A stretch of 19,046 bases of DNA from assembly GCA_937135995.1 (NCBI GenBank), contig CAKZOF010000721.1:1-19046 (forward strand). The letters are read 5' to 3'. The DNA is from an uncultured Pyrinomonas sp. (GTDB lineage: Bacteria > Acidobacteriota > Blastocatellia > Pyrinomonadales > Pyrinomonadaceae). This document shows positions 7,424 through 15,589 of the stretch, piece by piece. Below the pieces are notes generated by a model. It did not search any database. It was given only the letters and a program-made list of their open reading frames with translations, and was not told the DNA's origin. The position numbers and the translations under genes are program-made. Numbering within the stretch: position 1 is the stretch's first letter; each line of letters begins with the position of its first letter.

Positions 7424-8083
7424 TCACTCCGATTGACCGCCTGGATCGCCGAACCGTGCAAGATAGTCCAACGCTTCGTCGAGCGAGACGACATCGCCGT
7501 ATTTCGCGTCGATGTCGAACAGATTCGCTTCGTGCGGCGCCGGCGCGCGATCGCCTACCGCTTCGCGCACGACGATGGCGCGAAAACCGTGCTGGCAAGC
7601 GTCTACTGCCGAGGCGCGCACGCACCCGGACGTGGTGCACCCGGTGATCAATAGAGTATCTACGCCCGCTGCCGTCAGAGTCGCGGCGAGCGCCGTGCCG
7701 AAGAACGCGCTCGCATACTTTTTGCACCACACACACTCGTTGGGCAGCGGCCGCAATCGCTCATCGATCTCCACGAGCGGGTCGCCTGCGCGCAACAGCC
7801 CCAGACTCGGCACCTTGCAGATGAAAAGTCCGGCGTCGGTGTGGCCTTCGACGTAGGCAGTGGTCGTAAAGTGAACGCCGATCTTCGCCGCACGCGCCCT
7901 GTCGAGCAGACGGCGTGTTGCTGCGATCACCTCTTCGAGATCGCAACTGAGCGGAGAACGCGGATCGGTGAAGGCGCGAATCAGATCGATGATGAGAAGC
8001 GCCGGACGCGCGCCAAATCCAACGCGGCCACGAAAACCGCGCTCGACATACAGGCGCACAAGATCCGTCTCTTGTCCGTCCAC
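7424..8083 (-). CDS. Isochorismatase-fold amidase, N-carbamoylsarcosine/maleamate amidohydrolase type
   Basis: The 219-residue protein shows the cysteine-hydrolase triad of this fold: D33 in LLIIDLIRAFTD, K121 in WCKKYASAFFGT and the nucleophile C154 in GCTTSGCVRASAVDA. The cis-peptide-associated region before the cysteine and the C-terminal APHEANLFDIDAKYGDVVS are characteristic of the N-carbamoylsarcosine amidase / maleamate amidohydrolase subgroup rather than of true isochorismatases. These enzymes hydrolyse linear amides or carbamoyl compounds and release ammonia. The start is GTG at 8083, preceded by AAGGGGG. It lies 59 bases after hyuB and 4 bases before the CoA-transferase. Inference: it removes ammonia from the opened ring product of HyuAB or the hydantoinase. 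Confidence 0.9.
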   Translation of the reverse strand: MDGQETDLVRLYVERGFRGRVGFGARPALLIIDLIRAFTDPRSPLSCDLEEVIAATRRLLDRARAAKIGVHFTTTAYVEGHTDAGLFICKVPSLGLLRAGDPLVEIDERLRPLPNECVWCKKYASAFFGTALAATLTAAGVDTLLITGCTTSGCVRASAVDACQHGFRAIVVREAVGDRAPAPHEANLFDIDAKYGDVVSLDEALDYLARFGDPGGQSE

Positions 8084-8142
8084 GCTCGCCCCCTTCGGTG
8101 CTGACGCTGGGCGACATAGTTTGTCCCCTGCCGGCCGCGTTT

Positions 8143-9975
8143 TTAGACGTGTGCCGGTTCATCACTTTGCGTCAGCGCCCGAGTGCTCCGCCATTCGCGC
8201 ACGACGCCGATCGGCTCTGGTTCAGGCCCGAAGGTGAAGATCGGCACATCGCCTCGCTCGCGCTTCTTGCGCGCGCGCTCGCTTTCGGTCCGTTGTTGAT
8301 CGACGGCGAGTCGGCCATCCTTCTCGACGATGATGACGCCGTAATCGCGCGCAGCCTTTTCGCGCGACACGAGCCCGTTGCGCACGTCCTTGAGCACCCA
8401 CTCCACAGGCCGGTCCAGCGGATCGCGCCATCCGCCGCCGCCCGCCGTTCGGTAGATAAGGATGTCTCCCTTGCGAACGGCAACTTGCGAAATCTTCGAG
8501 GGCAACGGTTCTGCTTTGCCATCGGCGCGCACCAGCAGCTTCGACGAAGACTGGCCCGGCAAGCCGCCCAGAATGCCCCACGGCTGCGACCGCTCGCGAT
8601 CGTCGTGAACAGCAATCTCGCCATCCACCTCGAAACGATAAACTTTGTGTACACCGTTGCCGCCGCGATGGTACCCGGCACCGCCTGAATCCGGCAAGCT
8701 GCCGTATTCGAGCACGGTGATCGGGTAGTAGCTCTCCAGATACTCGGTCGGGATGTTCTCGAAAAGCGGCCACCAAGAATGCGCATCCATGCCGTCGCCA
8801 AGCGGCCGCCCCGGAATGCCGCCGTAGGTGATCTCCATCAGGTGGAAGAATTCGCCGTTTTCGTCGTAGCCGTTGTAGAGCAGGTACGGTGACGTCCCGT
8901 AGCCAGCAGCGGTCGACAGTTCCGGCGCTTGCCGCCCCAGCGCCCCACCGAGAACGTCAAACAGACGCGCCAGCGCGTGCGTGCGGCAACCGAGCGCCGC
9001 CGGAAAGCGCGGCTGCAATAGACTCCCTTCGGGGATTTTGACTCTGAGCAAAGGATAGAAGCCATCGTTGAAGAGTATCTGCGGGTCGAAGACCATGATC
9101 AGATAGACGCCGATGAACATCTTGAACATCTCTTCGTTCAGGAGGAAGTTGATCGGACCGGGCGCTTGCGGATCGGTGCCGGTCCAGTCAAAATAGCCGA
9201 CGTTGCCTTCGCGCCAGATAGTCAACTTCATCTTGAACGGGCCGTTGCCGCGGCCATCGTCGTCTACGTAGTCTTCGAAGGAGACCGGTTCGGTCGGCAA
9301 GTTCTTTTCGATGAGCGCGCTCATCGCACGATAGGTGCGGTCGAGCAACGCTTCGCAGGCGGCCAGATAGGTCCGCTTGCCGAAACGGTCGCACAACTCG
9401 CGCACGCGCTTGTCGGCCGTGCGACAAGCGGCGACGATCGCCATCAGGTCGAAATAGTTCATCACGGGCACGCGCGTGTTGGTCAAGATCAGATCGAGCA
9501 CGTCCTCATTCAACTTGCCGCGATCGAAGAGCTTGACCGGCGGAATGCGCATCCCTTCGCCGAAGATGGTGGTCGCATCGGTCGGCAAGCTGCCCGAGAC
9601 GGGGCCGCCGACATCGACCGTGTGACCGAACTGCGACCCCCAGCCGACCAACTCACCGTCGTAAAAGATCGGCAACAGCACCATCCAATCGTTGATGTGC
9701 GAGATGGCACCCCGGCACGAGTACGGGTCAGAGACCAGAAAGACGTCGCCCTCGGCAATACCCCGTCTCCACTGCTGGATGAAACCGGCGATGTAAGAGC
9801 CGAACTGACCGACGACCATGCGTCCTTGCGGATCGCAGATCATCGGAAAGCCGTCGTGCTGCTCGCGGATCACCGGCGACATCGCTGAGCGAAAGAGCAC
9901 GGCATCCATCTCGTGGCGCGTGTTGCGCAGCGCGTTCTCGATGATGTCGAGCGTTATCTTGTCAAGATCGGCCAT
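8143..9975 (-). CDS. hyuB: HyuB-type subunit of ATP-dependent hydantoinase/oxoprolinase family
   Basis: The 610-residue protein is a hydantoinase B/oxoprolinase family subunit. It begins LDKITLDIIENALRNTRHEM and continues with DAVLFRSAMSPVIREQHDGF, VSDPYSCRGAISHINDW and QFGHTVDVGG, which hold likely metal ligands (D83, H93, D96, H118, D121). The usual spacing GGxHLxD is slightly altered to CRGAISHIND. Near the C-terminus are GGAGYHRGGNGVHKVYRFE and RTAGGGGWRDPLDRP, both typical. Family members open N-methylhydantoin, 5-oxoproline or caprolactam rings, or carboxylate ketones, together with HyuA. ATG at 9975 was preferred over GTG at 9987, which overlaps the hyuA stop as GTGA; MADLDKITLD matches the family start. 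The two genes are 8 bases apart. Confidence 0.95.
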   Translation of the reverse strand: MADLDKITLDIIENALRNTRHEMDAVLFRSAMSPVIREQHDGFPMICDPQGRMVVGQFGSYIAGFIQQWRRGIAEGDVFLVSDPYSCRGAISHINDWMVLLPIFYDGELVGWGSQFGHTVDVGGPVSGSLPTDATTIFGEGMRIPPVKLFDRGKLNEDVLDLILTNTRVPVMNYFDLMAIVAACRTADKRVRELCDRFGKRTYLAACEALLDRTYRAMSALIEKNLPTEPVSFEDYVDDDGRGNGPFKMKLTIWREGNVGYFDWTGTDPQAPGPINFLLNEEMFKMFIGVYLIMVFDPQILFNDGFYPLLRVKIPEGSLLQPRFPAALGCRTHALARLFDVLGGALGRQAPELSTAAGYGTSPYLLYNGYDENGEFFHLMEITYGGIPGRPLGDGMDAHSWWPLFENIPTEYLESYYPITVLEYGSLPDSGGAGYHRGGNGVHKVYRFEVDGEIAVHDDRERSQPWGILGGLPGQSSSKLLVRADGKAEPLPSKISQVAVRKGDILIYRTAGGGGWRDPLDRPVEWVLKDVRNGLVSREKAARDYGVIIVEKDGRLAVDQQRTESERARKKRERGDVPIFTFGPEPEPIGVVREWRSTRALTQSDEPAHV

Positions 9976-9983
9976 AACGCTTC

Positions 9984-12044
9984 TCACCGTCCTTTGCCGT
10001 CGGGATAGATCAGGATGTTGAGGTACTCATCGACCTGCCCGTAGTGTTCGGGCAAGATGACCGTGGTCGCATCGCGCTGCGTGATGACAGCCGGCCCGCG
10101 CACGATGTGCCCAGGACGTAACCGGTCGCGGTCGTAGATCGGCGTCTCCATCGCTTTGCCGCCGAAATAGGCGCGGTGCGTCTCCACCATCGCCTCTTCG
10201 AGACTCGTCCTGTCCGGCGCGACACGCTGCAATTCGACTTTGCGGACTAGACCGATGCCGACCACGCGTAAGTTGACGATCTCGATCAGCGAGTCGATGT
10301 TGAAGCCGTAATTTCTCTCGTGAATCTCTTTGAAGTCGGCTACGAACTTCTCTAAGCCCTCTTCGGACGCGAACTGCCGCGGGTGGACGCGCACCGGAAA
10401 TTCGTACCCTTGCCGGTGATAGCGCACATCTATCTGGTAATCCAGCGCCTGCCGTTCGGCAGGGATGCCTTCGCCCTCCAACCACCTGCGTGCCTGCTCA
10501 TCCAACGCGGCGAAGATTTGCGCGAATTCGCTCGCGTCAATGCGGTCGAGCGTGCGGATTACCGTCTGCGAAAACTCGTTGCGGATGTCCGAGTGGAGGA
10601 AGCCAAGCGCCGAGAGCACGCCCGGCGTCGGTGGAATGATCGCCGGCCACGCGCCCGAAAGTTGCGCCAAGGCGTTGGCATGAAGCGGGCCGGCACCGCC
10701 GAAAGCGACCAGCGCAAAATCGCGCGGATCGTAGCCGCGCTGCACCGAGACGAGCCGCAGCGCGCCGAACATGTTCTCGTTGACGATGTCAATGATCCCT
10801 TGGGCTGCCTCTTCAACTGACAGTCCGAGCGCGTCGCCGATTCTGGCCACGGCGCGGCGCGCCGCTTCGACGTCGAGCTGCATCTCGCCGCCGAGCAAGC
10901 GCGGCGGCAGGCGGCCCAGCACGACGTTGGCATCGGTCACGGTCGGCTCCGTTCCGCCTGCGCCGTAGGCAGCCGGCCCTGGTTCGGCCCCCGCTGATTG
11001 TGGACCGACGCGCAAAGCGCCCGTGATCGGCACGTGCGCGATGGAACCGCCGCCAGCGCCGACGCTGCGCACGTCCACCGCGGCGGCCTTGACCGGATAG
11101 TAACCGATACGCGTCTCGCGCACGATGCGCGGCTCGCCGCCCGTCGAAATCGCCACATCGGTGGAAGTGCCACCCATGTCAAAGGACAACACGTTCTTGT
11201 AACCGGCGAGTTCACCGATGTAACTGGCCGCGACCACGCCGCCCGAAGGGCCGGAGAGCAGCGTGTTGACGGGTTTCGCGCGCGCGCCATCGAGCGACAT
11301 CACGCCGCCGTCAGAACGAACGATGTTGACCGTCGGCGCAAGACGCGCGTCGTGCAACTTGCGCTCGATGCCGGTTAGATAACGGCTCATCACCGGCCGC
11401 ACGTATGAGTTCATCACAGTCGTCAGCGTCCGCTCGTACTCGCGAAACTCCGGCAAGATGTCGGTCGAGATAGTCACCGGCAGGTCCGGGCAGATCTCTT
11501 GAGCGATGTCGCGGATACGCCGTTCGTGAGCTGGATTGGCGAACGAGTTGATAAGCGACACGGTCAGGGCCTGAATTCCTTCATCACGCAGTTCGCAAAT
11601 CAACCGACGCACTTCTTCTTCGTCGAGCGGGACAAGTTCCTCGCCGCGCGCATTCATGCGCGCCGACACGCCGCGCGTGAGATGGAGCGGCGCGAGCGGA
11701 TCAGGCTTCTGCATGATGATCCAGCCAGCAAGCGGTCCCGGCGTCTGCGACCGCGCGACGTGCAGTATCTGCTCGAAACCGCGCGTCGTGATCAACCCGA
11801 CGCGCGCTCCCTTCTCTTCGAGCACAGCGTTGGTCGCCACTGTGGTTCCATGAAGCACCAGGTCTATCTCTGCTGGATCTATGCCGGCCAGCGCAGCGAC
11901 CTTCTCGATGCCGTTGAGCACGCCGATCGACTGATCCGCTGGCGTTGAAGGCACTTTGGCGAGCACCATGCGTCCGGTCTCCTCGTCGAAAAGGAGCAGA
12001 TCCGTGAACGTCCCGCCGACGTCGATGCCGAGTCTGTAACCCAT
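9984..12044 (-). CDS. hyuA: HyuA-type ATP-binding subunit of hydantoinase/oxoprolinase family
   Basis: The 686-residue protein has the acetate/sugar-kinase-like ATP site GYRLGIDVGGTFTDLLLFD (residues 2-20), HGTTVATNAVLE, the second nucleotide motif LLSGPSGGVVAAS (262-274) and SFDMGGTSTDVA (287-298). AFGGAGPLHANALA and the C-terminal domain RGPAVITQRDATTVILPEHY are also present. HyuA phosphorylates the amide or carbonyl oxygen of the substrate so that HyuB can open the ring or carboxylate it. ATG at 12044 was chosen because GGAGG lies 5 bases upstream; the in-frame TTG at 12056 would sit on that site. It follows the exported-protein gene by 30 bases. Substrate could be N-methylhydantoin, 5-oxoproline, a lactam or a ketone; the sequence does not decide. 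Confidence 0.95.
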   Translation of the reverse strand: MGYRLGIDVGGTFTDLLLFDEETGRMVLAKVPSTPADQSIGVLNGIEKVAALAGIDPAEIDLVLHGTTVATNAVLEEKGARVGLITTRGFEQILHVARSQTPGPLAGWIIMQKPDPLAPLHLTRGVSARMNARGEELVPLDEEEVRRLICELRDEGIQALTVSLINSFANPAHERRIRDIAQEICPDLPVTISTDILPEFREYERTLTTVMNSYVRPVMSRYLTGIERKLHDARLAPTVNIVRSDGGVMSLDGARAKPVNTLLSGPSGGVVAASYIGELAGYKNVLSFDMGGTSTDVAISTGGEPRIVRETRIGYYPVKAAAVDVRSVGAGGGSIAHVPITGALRVGPQSAGAEPGPAAYGAGGTEPTVTDANVVLGRLPPRLLGGEMQLDVEAARRAVARIGDALGLSVEEAAQGIIDIVNENMFGALRLVSVQRGYDPRDFALVAFGGAGPLHANALAQLSGAWPAIIPPTPGVLSALGFLHSDIRNEFSQTVIRTLDRIDASEFAQIFAALDEQARRWLEGEGIPAERQALDYQIDVRYHRQGYEFPVRVHPRQFASEEGLEKFVADFKEIHERNYGFNIDSLIEIVNLRVVGIGLVRKVELQRVAPDRTSLEEAMVETHRAYFGGKAMETPIYDRDRLRPGHIVRGPAVITQRDATTVILPEHYGQVDEYLNILIYPDGKGR

Positions 12045-12074
12045 CTTCTCCTCCAACTCGTTCGTTGTCAGCGC

Positions 12075-12842
12075 TCACCTGTCGGGCGGAGCGAACAACG
12101 CATCCGGCAGCGGCCGGTTGTATCGAACCTCTTCCCACCACACGTCGAAGAGCTTGTGCCCGGCGAAGATGAGCCGCACGTGACGCGCTTCCTTGACTCG
12201 GTCGCGCGCATCGTACGACCAGTAGATCCGTTCGTGATGCCCGAGCGGCGTATCGAATTCGACCTTGTGGATCAGGTGCGTCATACGGTCGATGGCAAAA
12301 TGCGTCGTGCGTCCTTCGACGTCGGTGATCGCCACCCGATACGCGGGCCGTCCCTCAACTTCGCCATCGGGCAACCGGTCGAGGCGAAAGCCGGGAGCAT
12401 CGGCAAAACGGATGATGCCGAAACCGAAATGGCGATCCAGTCGCAAGTAGTCGGCGATGGGACGCGCCGCCACGCTCAATTGCGACCAGGCTCGTTCTCC
12501 GTCAAAGCCTTCGCGAAAGAAGAGGTGCCCACCGCTCCACGCTTCCACCAACACCTTGCCGTTCGGCCGCCGGGCGCGTTGGCTCTCTTGCGGGATGACG
12601 CGCGCGATGCGCAAACGCTCGATCTCGATGGCCGGGCCACCATCGCGCGGGTAATAGACGGCGCGCCCGCAAAGTTCGAGCGTCTGCGGACGACGAAACG
12701 TTTCGCCACCATGCGCCGCAATCGTGCGCCGGATGATCTCCACCGCCGATGGCGCTCTCCACTGCGCAACGGCGGCGGCGCCAAGCAACGCAACCGCCGT
12801 GCACAGGGCCGCAGGGCATCTTTTGCGTCGCCATTTAGACAT
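12075..12842 (-). CDS. Exported LolA-like protein of unknown role, first gene of hyu operon
   Basis: The 255-residue product begins with a clear signal peptide (basic MSKWRRKR, then a hydrophobic core, cleavage likely after AAAVA near residue 26). It continues with AVEIIRRTIAAHGGE, a start seen in periplasmic LolA/LppX-like beta-proteins of the 'outer membrane lipoprotein-sorting' type, and later AYRVAITDVEGRTTHFAID and RVKEARHVRLI. No lipobox is visible at the cleavage site. ATG at 12842 was chosen because the promoter at 12870-12898 implies a transcript start near 12863, excluding the earlier start at 12908. No Shine-Dalgarno is visible. It is odd for an exported protein of this kind to lead a cytoplasmic catabolic operon; it might bind the substrate or be an unrelated passenger. 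Confidence 0.75.
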   Translation of the reverse strand: MSKWRRKRCPAALCTAVALLGAAAVAQWRAPSAVEIIRRTIAAHGGETFRRPQTLELCGRAVYYPRDGGPAIEIERLRIARVIPQESQRARRPNGKVLVEAWSGGHLFFREGFDGERAWSQLSVAARPIADYLRLDRHFGFGIIRFADAPGFRLDRLPDGEVEGRPAYRVAITDVEGRTTHFAIDRMTHLIHKVEFDTPLGHHERIYWSYDARDRVKEARHVRLIFAGHKLFDVWWEEVRYNRPLPDALFAPPDR

Positions 12843-12869
12843 AAATTTATGACAATTAAGACGCAGCAC

Positions 12870-12898
12870 AATATACTTTCCTCGCTTTTCTGTGTCAA
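12870..12898 (-). promoter_or_regulatory. Near-consensus sigma70 promoter for the minus-strand hyu operon
   Basis: On the minus strand TTGACA (12898-12893) and TATATT (12875-12870) are separated by exactly 17 bases. The -35 matches consensus perfectly and the -10 five of six. The expected transcript start is near 12863, about 20 bases before the ATG of the exported protein. The region is AT-rich compared with its surroundings. Confidence 0.8.
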
Positions 12899-12900
12899 GA

Positions 12901-12914
12901 TTTTTCACGAAAAA
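12901..12914. promoter_or_regulatory. Inverted repeat between divergent promoters, possible operator or UP element
   Basis: TTTTTC, two bases, then GAAAAA forms a perfect 6-base inverted repeat (TTTTTCACGAAAAA). It lies just upstream of the minus-strand -35 and 5 bases before the plus-strand -35, where a regulator or the RNA polymerase alpha subunit could act on both operons. Position and symmetry are seen; function is inferred. Confidence 0.4.
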
Positions 12915-12919
12915 GGTAC

Positions 12920-12948
12920 TAGACTTATGCTAAATTTCCGTGTATCAT
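12920..12948 (+). promoter_or_regulatory. Possible sigma70 promoter for the acyl-CoA synthetase operon
   Basis: TAGACT (12920-12925) and TATCAT (12943-12948) are separated by 17 bases, with four and five matches to consensus. Transcription would start near 12955, inside the 8-base palindrome GAACGTTC (12952-12959), leaving about 13 bases of leader before the ATG at 12968. It is weaker than the opposing promoter. Confidence 0.5.
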
Positions 12949-12967
12949 CCCGAACGTTCAAACGGTC

Positions 12968-14626
12968 ATGCGAGCCACGACGGCAATGACGCAAGCGACA
13001 ACCTCTCGGTCGTTCCTTTTCGGCGGGCTTTGCGGCGCCGGCGATCTCGTGCGACGCAACGCGCGCGTGCTCAGCAAAGCTGAAGCGCTGGTTTTCGGCG
13101 ACGTTCGCCTGACGTGGCGCGAGGTCAACGCGCGCGTCAATCGTTTCGCCCATGAGCTACGCCGGATCGGCATCGGCCGTGGCGACCGTGTTGCCCTCTA
13201 CGGGCGCAACTCGCACCAGTGGATCGAAGCGCTCTTCGCCGCGGCCAAGCTCGGGGCTGTCGCGGTCACGGTCAACCATCGTCTTGCGCTGCCCGAGATC
13301 GAGCACATCGTCGCCGATGCAGGCGTATGCGCTTTTGTCTGCGGCGCGGGAGAGAGCGAAGCAGCGCGCAGCATCGCCTCCAAAGCGCGCGACGTGCGGG
13401 CGATCGTCGTCATCGGTGGGGAGGCGAAGGATCTGGAAGATTACGAAGCGATGGTGGCGCGCGGCGACGAAAGCGAGCCAGTGCTGGACCAACCGATCAC
13501 GGCCGATGATCCGCTGTTGCTGCTCTACACGAGCGGGACCACAGGTTTTCCCAAGGGAGCGATCTACACGCACGCGAGCACGCTCATCGGCATGTTCGTC
13601 CACGTCCACGCCATCGGCAGTCGGCGTACGCACCGCGTGATGCTCCCTTCGCCGCTCTACTCTGCCGCTGGCATCGCCGGCATTTTCTGCGCCGTTTACG
13701 TCGGTTCTTTCATCGCGCTCATCAACTTCGATGTCGCAACGGCGCTCCGGACGATCGAACGCGAACGGATCACTTTCACCAATCTCGTGCCGACCACGAT
13801 TCAGCTCTTGTTGGAAGATCCGGCGAGCGAGCGGGCCGATCTTTCGTCCTTGCAAACGCTGCTTTACGGAGGCGCGCCAATGCCCGAACCGCTCGTGCGC
13901 CGAGCGATGCAGAGGCTGCCGCACTGCGGTTTTCGTCAGACCTTTGCCACCACCGAGACGGGCTGCGCGGGCACGGTGCTCGAACCAGCGGAACATCAGT
14001 TGGCGCTGAGCGCACCGCGCCATGCCAAGCTCCTTCGCTCGTGTGGGCGCGCGCAAGTCAACGTCGACGTGGCCGTCGTCGATGAAAGTTGGGGCGAACT
14101 CCCGCCGGGCGAGATCGGCGAGATCGCCGTCCGCACCGAAGCCAACATGGCCGGTTACTGGAACAACCGCGAGGCGACTGCGGCCGTGCTTCGTGACGGC
14201 TGGGTGCGCACGGGCGACATGGCCTACATGGACGAAGAGGGCTACTTCTATCTCGTCGACCGACGAAACGACATGATCGTGACGGGCGCGCTCAACGTCT
14301 ATCCGTCGGAAGTCGAGCGCGTGCTGCACAAACACCCGGCGGTGGCCGATTGTGCCGTCTTCGGTCTGCCCGATAGGAAATGGGGCGAGGCAGTGACGGC
14401 AGCCATCGTCCGGCGACCTGACGCCAAGGTGAGCGCCGAAGAGTTGATCGTTTTTTGCGATGGCAAAATCGCCAGCTTCAAGAAACCGAAACAGGTGCTG
14501 TTCGTCGAACAGATTCCGCGTACGCCGACCGGCAAGATCTTGCGCCGAGAACTGCGCGAGCGTTTCGCGCAAAACCGCGACAAAGCCGAACAGAAGAGGC
14601 TCCGCGACGCCCCGAACAAAGCGTGA
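12968..14626 (+). CDS. AMP-forming acyl-CoA synthetase (class I adenylate-forming family)
   Basis: The 552-residue protein has the ATP-binding P-loop LLYTSGTTGFPKGA (residues 185-198), the ATTETG motif (A5-type), GWVRTGDMAYMDEEGYFYLV and DRRNDMIVTGALNVYPSEVE (hinge and A8 loop), and the catalytic lysine in PRTPTGKILRREL. These enzymes activate a carboxylic acid to acyl-AMP and then acyl-CoA in the cytoplasm. Total length fits fatty or aromatic acyl-CoA ligases; the specificity is not readable. The ATG at 12968 and a second at 12986 (MTQATTSRS) are both possible, with no Shine-Dalgarno at either. It is the first gene of the plus-strand operon, divergent from the hyu operon and 68 bases before the amidohydrolase. 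Confidence 0.93.
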   Translation: MRATTAMTQATTSRSFLFGGLCGAGDLVRRNARVLSKAEALVFGDVRLTWREVNARVNRFAHELRRIGIGRGDRVALYGRNSHQWIEALFAAAKLGAVAVTVNHRLALPEIEHIVADAGVCAFVCGAGESEAARSIASKARDVRAIVVIGGEAKDLEDYEAMVARGDESEPVLDQPITADDPLLLLYTSGTTGFPKGAIYTHASTLIGMFVHVHAIGSRRTHRVMLPSPLYSAAGIAGIFCAVYVGSFIALINFDVATALRTIERERITFTNLVPTTIQLLLEDPASERADLSSLQTLLYGGAPMPEPLVRRAMQRLPHCGFRQTFATTETGCAGTVLEPAEHQLALSAPRHAKLLRSCGRAQVNVDVAVVDESWGELPPGEIGEIAVRTEANMAGYWNNREATAAVLRDGWVRTGDMAYMDEEGYFYLVDRRNDMIVTGALNVYPSEVERVLHKHPAVADCAVFGLPDRKWGEAVTAAIVRRPDAKVSAEELIVFCDGKIASFKKPKQVLFVEQIPRTPTGKILRRELRERFAQNRDKAEQKRLRDAPNKA

Positions 14627-14694
14627 CGCGCAGCGTCGAACGATGGCGTGCAACCGGCGAATCGCGCCCAGACACATGTTCTTCGCCGAACAAA

Positions 14695-15549
14695 ATGAAA
14701 ATGGATCGTGTCATCGACATCGTCGTCAACCTGTGGACCAAAGAGGTAACCCAAAACTATACGCCCGTGCTCGATGAGTTCTGGCGTTTGGTCAAGGTCG
14801 AGCAGCAAACGCACGAGGGCATCCCGCTCGCCGAACAGATTCGGCGCATGGATGCGGCGGGCATCGAGAAAGGACTGCTCGTCGCCACCACGGGCGGCGA
14901 GATCGGATCTTCGATCTTCTTCGAAAAACCAGCGGAACTGATCGCCGAAGTAGTCGCCCAACATCCGCAACGCTTCAAAGGCGTGATCGGCATCAACCCG
15001 TCGCGCATCATGATGTGGCTCGGCAAGCTGGAGCGCGCCGTGCGCGAACTCGGCTTCGTCGGCGCGCATCTTTACCCGCACTGGTTCAAGCGCCGCCCCG
15101 ACCACCGTATCTACTATCCGTTCTACGCCAAATGCGCCGAACTCGGCGTCCCCATTCAAATTCAAGTGGGCCACTCGGCGCAACGCTTCTTGCCGACGGT
15201 GGCCCATCCGATGACGCTCGACCGCATCGCTATAGACTTTCCCGAACTGAAGATCATCGGCATTCACATCGGCTACCCGTGGACCGAAGCCATGATCTCC
15301 GTCGCGTGGAAGCATCCGAATGTCTTCATCGGATCCGATGCCCACGCGCCACGTTACTGGGATCCATCCTTCGTCCGGTTCATCAACGGGCGCGGGCAGG
15401 ACAAAGTCCTGTTTGGCACGGACTGGCCGATCGTCGAGTTCGAGCGCGCCATGCGCGAGATCGAAGCGCTGGAACTGCGCGAAACGGCCAAGAGAAAGTT
15501 CTTGTTCGAAAACGCCGTGCGCGTCTATGGACTGGAAGCCTGGGTTTGA
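14695..15549 (+). CDS. COG2159 (amidohydrolase_2) TIM-barrel protein lacking the HxH motif
   Basis: The 284-residue protein resembles the ACMSD/amidohydrolase_2 family. It has GVIGINPSR, FVGAHLYPHWF, PIQIQVGHSAQRFLP (H160), LKIIGIHIGYPW (H191) and VLFGTDWPI (D243), then the usual KRKFLFENAVRVYGL end. Family members are metal-dependent hydrolases or decarboxylases whose first strand carries D-x-H-x-H. Here that strand reads VIDIVVNLWT, so both histidines are missing (V10 and N12), and activity may be altered or lost. The start could be ATG 14695 or 14701; neither has a Shine-Dalgarno. The frame is open far upstream, but that part overlaps the synthetase gene and is out-of-frame noise. It sits between the synthetase and a small gene in the same operon. 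Confidence 0.85.
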   Translation: MKMDRVIDIVVNLWTKEVTQNYTPVLDEFWRLVKVEQQTHEGIPLAEQIRRMDAAGIEKGLLVATTGGEIGSSIFFEKPAELIAEVVAQHPQRFKGVIGINPSRIMMWLGKLERAVRELGFVGAHLYPHWFKRRPDHRIYYPFYAKCAELGVPIQIQVGHSAQRFLPTVAHPMTLDRIAIDFPELKIIGIHIGYPWTEAMISVAWKHPNVFIGSDAHAPRYWDPSFVRFINGRGQDKVLFGTDWPIVEFERAMREIEALELRETAKRKFLFENAVRVYGLEAWV

Positions 15550-15589
15550 TGCCGCCCCGCTGACGCGCAGGCGAGAAAGGAGAACCACA

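Noticed and set aside
5881..7647. 588-codon plus-strand open frame
   Set aside because: It is antisense to the CoA-transferase and HMG-CoA lyase genes, its translation is rich in Arg, His and Asp without any domain, and the opposite strand has full family motifs.
13157..14677. 506-codon minus-strand open frame
   Set aside because: It is the antisense shadow of the acyl-CoA synthetase, which has all adenylate-forming motifs on the plus strand.
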